Assembly (NCBI GenBank): GCA_963971405.1
Contig: OZ020486.1
Coordinates: forward strand, 2,108,001-2,172,000
From: Psococerastis gibbosa
Lineage: Eukaryota; Arthropoda; Insecta; Psocodea; Psocidae
DNA length: 64,000 bases
Direction: 5' to 3'
Shown: in pieces, positions 57,046 to 64,000 of the stretch
Layout of the letters: every line of letters starts with the position of its first letter
Numbering within the stretch: the first letter of the stretch is position 1
The notes under the pieces: model-generated
The model's database searches: none
What the model saw: the letters and a program-made list of their open reading frames with translations, nothing else
Told to the model about the DNA's origin: nothing
Made by a program: the position numbers and the translations under genes

Positions 57046-58515
57046 AACACAGGGTATAGGTAAGAGAATCTGCAAATAAGGAAAACTTTCTTACTTAGCT
57101 TGGGTCCATGCAATCCTATTGAAGAAGAAGAAGAATTTAAAATTACAACAGCAAAACAACAAAAATCTAAATTTAACTATAGCGTAAATAATTACGGTAC
57201 ATATAATGACAGTGGAGGTAACTAGTCAAAAACCTTCCCATAATGGTAGTGTTATCTGACAGATAGGAAATTCAGTAGTTGCTGACAGTTCTACCCGAAT
57301 GGTCTTCCTCCTTAAACTGTGAAGGTTCCGAAATTGCATGGGTTTGCATAGCGGATGTTGTTGCATTTCAGATCAAACTCATTGTCTAGTCGCCATAAAA
57401 ATATTGCATTTGTGTTACAATACTGTGAAAACATTTCAATTTTGAAGGAAATTAGGTTATAACTAAATAAGTACCTATGAGAAGTTTGCTGACACTTTTC
57501 CCCAGAAACGTAGAGAGCTTGAGTTCTCATTCTGCGCCCAGCATTTTCTTCTTTTGGTTTGTCATTTTAGTATTAGCATGAGCAAATTCAATCAGTTGAA
57601 TTCAGGAAAAGAAGTATTTGCTTCTAAAGTAAAAAGTACTAGTAGAAGTATACGAGGTAAAGATGAGCATGCGCTTTTTTAATATTTGCTGCATTTGAAT
57701 AATAGCGCCAATTGGCGTCATTAGACCGGCCACATTGTATCTAAGTTCATATCTAAGTTCAATGCACTAAAGCGATGACAAGGTGTATTTGCCTAATTAT
57801 TTATTACTACTCGAGACTAAAAAATGGTGTCAGAAGTGGGATAGTTATCATCGTTACCCGTCAGCACCTGTCATAGGCCTAGTAACTTATTAGTCATAAA
57901 TTCATAAAATTCTTGAACACAGCTTTATTTGGGATGCTATGGTCTACACCTAAGGTCAGCAACATACCCGACATCCATGTTTTCCCCCTGCCGATGAAGG
58001 TAAGATACACATTAGGGTTGGGTGGACCCCGGGCCTGGCCTCGTGGAATATTTTTCATTTTATGTCAAGTTTCTGACCTCTTCTTTCCGTTTCAAAGTCT
58101 AGTTCTCTACCTGTTGGATTATTCCTGGTCCGTAAAGTACGGTCCTGTATAGTGTAAGGTACATAGTCATTATTTATAAGTGCTGACAGGGGCTTTGTAA
58201 GATAAAGAAACATAAATGTATAAAAAGAAATGAACTGTCTTCACCTTCAAACTATAAATAAAAGAAAAAGAAATAAACTGTCAACTAAGCAAGAACGGAT
58301 GGGCAGATGAGATGTTCTCTGCTTTTTCACAAATGATGGAATAACACTACAGGTACGATATGTCAAGGCTTTCACGACAATTCGAGCCTTGTCGTGTATT
58401 AATGAAGCTCGGTGTTACGCGGCTCGACATTATCCGAGCAAACAATTCTTCTCCAATGGGGCCCGAACCCGCTTATTTGGTGGAGCCAACGAGCCCGCAT
58501 AATGAATTCACGTCA
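57046..58515. other. Unassigned stretch
   Basis: Nothing recognised apart from short frames. (AAG)n at about 57121-57135. Confidence 0.4.
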
Positions 58516-58720
58516 GGATATGTAGATATGTGGCACAGACTCCGACTCTCGATTCGAGTCCCACACTTACTACATTTTCTGGCCATTCTTCGGAGGGCAT
58601 GTAAAGCCGACGGTTCCGGGCCTACCTAGCAGCGTGTAAGCTAGAAAGGGTCTTATAGCCCTAACTCCGCTAGGTTGACTTAGTAATAGAACAAAAAGTA
58701 AATATTTATTTATTTATTGA
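58516..58720 (+). mobile_element. SINE1 copy
   Basis: Head GGATATGTAGATATGTGG, B box GATTCGAGTCC at 58550-58560 and body CATTTTCTGGCCATTCTTCGG. The tail is CCCTAACTCCGCTAGGTTGA followed by AGTAATAGAACAAAAAG and (ATTT)n. Confidence 0.87.
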
Positions 58721-58785
58721 CGGCTGCTGGGCGAGGTACTTACAACAAGATCCAGTACTCAGGCGAAAACACTCAATAAACGATG

Positions 58786-58809
58786 TTTCATAATAATAAT
58801 AATAATAAT
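58786..58809. repeat. (AAT)n microsatellite
   Basis: Seven or so TAA/ATA units. Confidence 0.9.
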
Positions 58810-58905
58810 TCGTGTATTTTCTTAATTTTTTTACGTATCCATTTAAGAGTTTCAGACACTTCGGAACTCGGAAGTGATGCATTGCTAATAAAAGTAATAA
58901 AAACA

Positions 58906-58949
58906 ACTTTGCACTAATTCCAATAATTATTTCGTGGAATTAGTGCAAA
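58906..58949. repeat. Perfect 16-bp hairpin
   Basis: CTTTGCACTAATTCCA and its exact complement TGGAATTAGTGCAAAG are separated by 12 bases. No larger element was recognised around it. Confidence 0.85.
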
Positions 58950-59040
58950 GGTTTTTTGTTTTATATTTTTTACTACCGTACCCGTTGTCTCACCTCGGCC
59001 TTTTACTATTGTAGAGACAATCGGACAGTTAGATCTGGTC

Positions 59041-59290
59041 ATTGCTTTCCCATATTTATACGTTAGGATAAGGAAAGCTTTGTGATGGCCGAAAATTTCG
59101 ATTTCGAGATTTAGTGAATTTACACATTTTGAATAAGTCTCAAGAACCAAAAAAATGTTATTTTTTTTTTACAAAATATCTGTCGGTCTGTAACTCGGTT
59201 TGAGAACAAACTGCTCGATAGAATTTTTGAAATTTGTCACATAGTTTCACATAAATATTGTCCAGAAAAAATTATAATTGGAGAAAAATT
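59041..59290 (+). mobile_element. M2 element, 5' fragment
   Basis: ATTGCTTTCCCATATTTATA, AGGAAAGCTTTGTGATGGCC and GATTTCGAGATTTAGTG, then the poorly kept TCTG block and AAATTTGTCACATAG. Diverged and truncated. Confidence 0.75.
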
Positions 59291-59466
59291 TCGGGTTCGC
59301 CCGTACCCGTTCTTTTGATTAGGTTAGATTTTTTTACTAGATTCACTGGAAATATAGATCGTACAGCTTACAAAATGTCTCATCTCTTAGAAGAAATGAT
59401 ATAATATACATATATTGTTGACACTGATAGGGCAAAGTTCTGAAATTTTTTTCCACCTGACATCAT

Positions 59467-59522
59467 CAGGCCCGAAATTCACCCAAATGGAAAATAAAGG
59501 GTTTCTTTCTTTCTTTCTTTCA
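59467..59522 (+). mobile_element. (TTTC)n-tailed repeat fragment
   Basis: GGCCCGAAATTCACCCAAATGG, AAAATAAAGG and (TTTC)n match the end of the 29272-29345 tail. Confidence 0.6.
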
Positions 59523-59656
59523 TTTGAGTGTCCGTTATTTTTTTACAAAACCAGCCAGTTGATGTTAGTGACGGCCGCAGATCATACATCAAGACATATA
59601 ACAACATTTATTCTAAATGAGCATTTTTTTATACTTCTATGATCTATATCGATATG

Positions 59657-59884
59657 TAACTGCAAAGGCTTTCACGGCCGGAGTCGAATGAAGAACCAGT
59701 AAAATCCAGGCTGACGGGCCGAAATGAAAGAGAACTTCCAAATGTTTCGTCAACATCTGCAGTCGACATCTTCAGTGGCGCTGCGTAGACTTCTAAGGTT
59801 GAACCGCAGATGTTGACGAAACGTTCGGAAGTTCTCTTTCATTTCGACCACGGCCCATCAGCCCGGATTCTACTGGTTCTTCAT
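59657..59884. mobile_element. Fold-back element with 12-bp target duplication
   Basis: A 228-bp insertion flanked by perfect TATATCGATATG (59645-59656 and 59885-59896). The arms, about 59687-59758 and 59806-59884, are inverted repeats (AATGAAGAACCAGTA, GAAATGAAAGAGAACTTCC, TTTCGTCAACATCTGC). The left side has 30 extra bases (GGCTTTCACGGCCGGAG) absent from the right. No coding capacity. Confidence 0.83.
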
Positions 59885-59896
59885 TATATCGATATG

Positions 59897-60910
59897 ATTT
59901 CCCTTGAAATTTGATTTTTTTTACACGCATAACGTTTTCCACCTCCGATTGTCAACACTGGAACTTTCAGTACCAACATACTGTATTTTAGGGAGCCGTA
60001 CAACAGTCTGCGTCTTCTCAAAAGTCTACTGTAGGCCTTCAGCTTAAAATAGCACCAACCAGTACAAAATTGTTTTTCTTCAATCACAGCGGAAAACATC
60101 TGAATGGGAATGTGACACAACAGAAGAGCCTATTACTGTCTTCACATCTCACGTAAACAATCAACCGAAAACAGCCGAGGATGAGGTGGGAGCTTAGCTA
60201 TGGAGTGGGGGTTAAGCACTGCTTGCAGGGGGTGGTGGGGGCCCATTAGCTGTGCAAACCCCCACTGCTGGGCTTTTAAAGCTGCCTGCAGCACATCATA
60301 CAGTATAGATTGCTGATATGCACTGCTGATCAACAGCTGTCTCCCTATGAATCCTTTATATCCATCCCTGCTATCGTTTTCCCTTCAGATTATTGGGGTT
60401 ATTCACAATGTCAGTGACACCATACAGCCATTCCTTCCTAATTACGAAGCTTAAATCCCGCAAATTGCTGATTAACTGTCGGTTGATCCAAATCATACCT
60501 ATACAAGAGATTCACAACAACAATTTTCCCATGGCCCCCTAATCCAGTCGCGATAATGACAAGATCCCTCCCACTATTCCTTATCCTAAAGTAACCCCCC
60601 CCCCCCTTATGGCTCAAGCCCAAGTGCGGAGATTCTCAGAGTTCCTGCTTGGGCACCCATAAGCTTTTTCATTAAGTTGTTAAGTAAGGGCAAGTTTCAA
60701 GTTGTGCTCAACCCCTCGAATATCTTGTCCTGTGCTGCAACAGCTGCGTCATCAGTGTATACGAACTGTTTTTTTTTTTTTTTTTCAAACGAAATGGTGG
60801 GATGATATCGTTGGAGTAATTATTGGAGACAGGTAACTTACTAGTGATTTGGGCTCTACACCGACTGATCTTACTTTTGGTTCAGGTTTGACACCGAATG
60901 GTCCCAGTTA
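59897..60910. other. Unassigned stretch
   Basis: Nothing recognised. C runs at about 60594-60606 and T runs near 60769-60785. Confidence 0.4.
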
Positions 60911-61008
60911 GGCGCTGATTCCACCAACATTTTTAGACTGTCTAAAAATGTCTGCTACCACGTCAAAAAACATTTAATATCACTATTGACGTTGGTGGAA
61001 TCAGCGCC
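60911..61008. mobile_element. M1-family MITE, copy f (short)
   Basis: A 98-bp element with perfect 18-bp inverted ends GGCGCTGATTCCACCAAC, flanked by TTA. The interior has ATGTCTGCTACCACGTCA at 60949-60966, the M1 motif, next to a small TTTTTAGAC/GTCTAAAAA hairpin. Confidence 0.85.
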
Positions 61009-61286
61009 TTAGGCTAGTTCAAAATTGAGAGTGATGTTACATATTTTTTGTAGCACGGCTTCCCTCCGTTGTTTGGGTATCACGTTGTTGGTCATAATTT
61101 CCGCCAACCATGACATGTAATATTTACCCTACTAAATTATAATTTTATTCACAAATACATATGTACTACTAGTAGTAATATTCAAAATATTACAAAGTTA
61201 AAAAGGAGACGATTTTATTTATTAACCATGGCAGGGTATTGTCTCCTAATAAATTAAATCTTTATTAGACGTATAAATAGTTTTTT

Positions 61287-61640
61287 ACTCAAAACCAAAC
61301 CCTTGCTTTGGAAAGCACCTTATTCTGATTTTTTTACTCTATTCAGCACCAAGAAAATATCTGAAAAAGCATCGATAGAATGGTTCCTCTAAAAATATAT
61401 TTCTTAGTCATTTTTCATTGAAATTGGGCGTTATATTTTTTTTACGCCGTGAACCAAACTATCAAGGGAGGTACAACGTAATGTGTTTTGTTTACATTAA
61501 TAAGTACCACAATATATGTACAGTATGTAAATTTAAAAGAAATCGTTGGAACCACATTTCCGAAAAAAAGTTTTTCTTAGTTTTTCATGCCGAATGTCAA
61601 CAAGCTCTATTGGGTTGTTTGTCCCCAATTCAAGTTACTA
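61287..61640 (-). mobile_element. M2 element, decayed internal fragment
   Basis: Minus orientation: CTCAAAACCAAA, TACTCTATTCAGCACC, GCATCGATAGAATGG, GTCATTTTTCATTG, AAACTATCAAGGG, TTTAAAAGAAATCGTTGGA and TGCCGAATGTCA follow the M2 order. Both ends are missing. Confidence 0.72.
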
Positions 61641-62545
61641 ACTTGCCAACAAATCAACAAATTATACCTACCCAATTTAAGTATAAGATCTTATAGTTCA
61701 TAGTCATAGTCAAGCTTTAAGAGGGGACTGATCCACAATCCAACCATATTTAGATAGTGCCTTTCAGTTACAATACAAACTGAGCCTTTATTTTTATACA
61801 TTTTTCAAAGAGCCATTTTTCTTCCTTACGATGTCGCGTTAAATACAAGTTAAAAAAAGGGTTTTCGCACCGCACAGTGTGTTTCCAAAAATTCTCTCTC
61901 ACACAAATTTTGCCGTTTTATTTTTTCATGAAAGTGTTTCCATGTTCCCCTTTTACAGAGCATAAATATGGTTTTGTCTTTCCATTTGTCACATTTTTGA
62001 TTGGATCAACAACATGCCTTGCGGGACTTTGCACAATACGTGCAGTAGTTGCACCCCATTAATTTAGCAGCGAGGCCGACATGTTTAGTAAATTATCACG
62101 ACGGTTTTTGCGAATACTACCCCCTCAATGCTGTAATTTAATTATTTGACCGTGCACGCTGCGCTGTTTTTACAACTTACTTCTTTCTCAATTCTGTCTG
62201 TCTGTCTGTCTGTTAGTCAGTCTATAATTACAATAGATTTGCGGCCAATCAACTCGTTGGAATTAGATTAAATTCGACATTTGGAGTACAAAATTATTGC
62301 CCAGGGTCTTTTCAGTTGATGGATAACAATTCATTTTGGGCGTTTTATAACACAAAAATAGATAGAATTAATATAATTTAATATAGGTTAGGTTATATAA
62401 CTTATTATTGTGTTTAAATATATTCTTCAGGGGGGGGGGAACAAAACCAATGTTATGTAGGTATAAGAACCATGGAACCAAAGGACCAGAGGGGTGACGT
62501 GGTGCCCAGTGTCATGGGGCAGACACAGACTAGGCTAGATAAATA

Positions 62546-62547
<2 letters not shown>
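61641..62547. other. Unassigned stretch with an M2-like scrap
   Basis: 62192-62350 has (TCTG)n, TTGCGGCCAATCAACTCG and GGGCGTTTTATAACA, resembling the middle of M2. Otherwise nothing recognised. Confidence 0.45.
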
Positions 62548-62581
<34 letters not shown>

Positions 62582-63745
62582 TTCGTGGGGCCTACTCGTT
62601 TGAGTTCCTATAAGCGTCGACCTAGAAGGTCTTTTGCTTCCACGTTTGCCGTCTACGCCCATCTTATAACACCAGTCTTTTTGATAAATTCTAGTGTTTT
62701 TGTGATGGGATTAGATCGGATGGTTTCCTCTTCAGACCTAGGGTGGCCAAGAGTTTGGTATCGAGTTTTTCCCAGCGCTTCACATTCAAAGAGAATGTGT
62801 TCAGCTGTTTCTTCTTCAACTTCACACAGTCTGCATCTACTGTCGTTTTTCACGCCAACCCTATGCATGTGTTTGTTGAAGTGGCCGTGGCCCGTAAGCG
62901 TGCCAACCACCCTTCTAGCTTGCTCTCTACTTAAAGAGAGAAGCTGATCGGTGAGCTTTTTACTAGGACCCGGAATAACCTTCTTAGCAAATCTGCTTTC
63001 CGGGACTTTCTTCCATTCCTCTGCAGTTTTTCTCTGCACCCATTTTTGTACAGAAGTACGGGCCTGGCAATAAGCCATCCCATACTTAGGTTCTGCACCT
63101 TTTCGAGCCAGCTCGTCGGCTCTTTCATTCCCATCAAAGTTCGAGTGAGCCGGGACCCAAATCAGCGAGACTGAGTTTTCCCGACACACCTTTATTAGGA
63201 GGTTGATGCAGTGCCACACCATTTTTGATGTGATCTTTATAGCCTCCACAGCCTTAATCGCTGCCTGCGAGTCTGTATAGATAATAATGGTTTTGCCCTT
63301 GCTTTCCATTTCCATACACTCCTCTAGGCATTTTATAATGGCCCCTACCTCAGCCTGAAAGACTGTAGCATATTTGCCGAGGCTTAGGACTATGGATTTG
63401 TCTACAGTTTCCCCATAGACTCCTCCTCCAGCCCCATTTTCCATTTTCGACCCATCTGTATACCAGACTAGGTCATTGTCCCCTGTCTGATGTTCTTCAG
63501 CATTCCATTCTTTTCTAGCTGGAATTCTAGTGTTAAATGGTTTGCTGAATGAGAGCAGGGGTGTCATTCGGTCTGACGGCATTAAAAGCGTGTCTTCCGA
63601 TATGCTTTTAGTAATATTGGAGTGGCCTGACCTTTTGCTTCTCCAGCAGCCTTCCAGCTCCAATCTATAGGCGCCCATCCTGGCCTGTGCTTCAATGAAG
63701 ACTCCCAGGGTTGGCAGGTTCAATAAAGTATTCAGGACATCCTAA
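62548..63745 (-). pseudogene. 5'-truncated RNase H-bearing LINE (LINE B), copy 2
   Basis: Minus strand, with a 31-base poly-T (its poly-A tail) at 62548-62578. The open frame of at least 356 codons starts upstream of LNLPTLGVFIEAQARMG, the connection after reverse transcriptase. It then has a whole RNase H domain: LVWYTDGSKMENGAGGG, TVFQAEVGAIIKCL, IIIYTDSQAAI and NFDGNERADELA give the D-E-D-D set. The C-terminal GHGHFNKHMHRVGV and CRLCEVEEETAEHILFEC module follows. It resembles R1/I-type LINEs with RNase H. Compared with copy 1 it lacks five codons (TPFIG region) and shows only scattered changes. The reverse transcriptase and endonuclease are missing, so it cannot move alone. Confidence 0.92.
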
Positions 63746-64000
63746 CTTATCATTCTACATTCTAACTTATCTCGTGGTGCTTGGAAACTAATAAGGGAAA
63801 CTGTGCACATAAAACCGGTTAAAACTGGGCCGAAGGAATTGTGTGTGGGAGGTTCGGTCACCTCAGACGCAAATGAAATGGCTAAACATTTTATAAACCA
63901 CTTCTCGCAACTACCGGTACCGCCTAAATCAGACCTATCGCCCATTGACATCATGAGGAGAGTAACAGTCAGTCCGGTCGACTCATTTTTTTGTCGCCCA
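63746..64000 (+). pseudogene. LINE ORF2 segment between endonuclease and reverse transcriptase, cut by the window edge
   Basis: A plus-strand frame open from 63746 to the end reads SNLSRGAWKLIRE, then ELCVGGSVTSDANEMAKHF and INHFSQ, the linker that in Jockey/CR1-like LINEs lies between endonuclease and reverse transcriptase. No start or domain core is visible inside the window. The sequence may continue as a fuller LINE to the right. It abuts the 5' side of the minus-strand LINE B copy. Confidence 0.65.

Noticed and set aside
60142-60333. 63-codon minus-strand frame in a GC-rich patch
   Set aside because: No recognisable domain, splice signal or repeat copy.
62585-62947. 120-codon plus-strand frame (also echoed on the minus strand at 40963-41388)
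   Set aside because: Antisense shadow of the LINE B frame; it appears at both LINE B copies.

Overview
The window looks like ordinary non-coding nuclear DNA of an invertebrate animal, possibly an arthropod. It is AT-rich, has no operon-like packing, and is saturated with decayed LINEs, tRNA-derived SINEs, fold-back MITEs, hAT-type elements, short tandem arrays and simple repeats. The species cannot be named from the sequence. No complete host gene was found. No rRNA, CRISPR array, origin or bacterial or viral gene cassette was seen.

Host coding potential is limited to two places. On the minus strand, 43312-43629 reads as a GC-rich, fully open 318-nt internal exon with a good acceptor and donor. 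It is followed in transcription order by two decaying relatives of itself (43055-43302 and about 42862-42990). On the plus strand, 28087-28245 encodes a 52-residue peptide whose start resembles a mitochondrial presequence; this is weak.

LINE remnants, mostly C-terminal ends, lie at 45-659, 3336-4100, 10487-10953, 21588-22237, 22380-23172, 34896-36105, 40361-40615, 40616-41347, 44118-44835, 51290-51690, 62548-63745 and 63746-64000. Two nearly identical copies of one RNase H-bearing LINE (40616-41347 and 62548-63745) point to recent activity.

At least four tRNA-like SINE families are dispersed: SINE1, SINE2 (with a (TAC)n tail), SINE3 and a (TTTC)n-tailed type. SINE1 shares its 3' tail with the LINE remnant at 3336-4100, as expected when a SINE borrows the machinery of a partner LINE. 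Several insertions keep target-site duplications (TSDs), so the order of events can be read. At 40254-41435 SINE3 contains a LINE that contains another LINE. At 13705-15425 a (TCTG)n element carries a SINE2, a hAT-like element with a second hAT-like element inside it, and a SINE1 that holds a second SINE2.

DNA-transposon derivatives fall into several families: an M1 group with GGCG-type ends and a shared internal motif (2889, 28673, 37174, 54094, 54896, 60911), a roughly 0.65-0.85 kb (TCTG)n element M2 with about ten copies, a hAT MITE with perfect 8-bp duplications (5576, 46371), and other fold-backs (30741, 47279, 55862, 59657). Short tandem arrays lie at 4390-4800, 11860-13440, 20510-20945, 21090-23420, 25005-25270 and 49975-51065. 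The longer stretches left over hold nothing I can identify and are listed as such.
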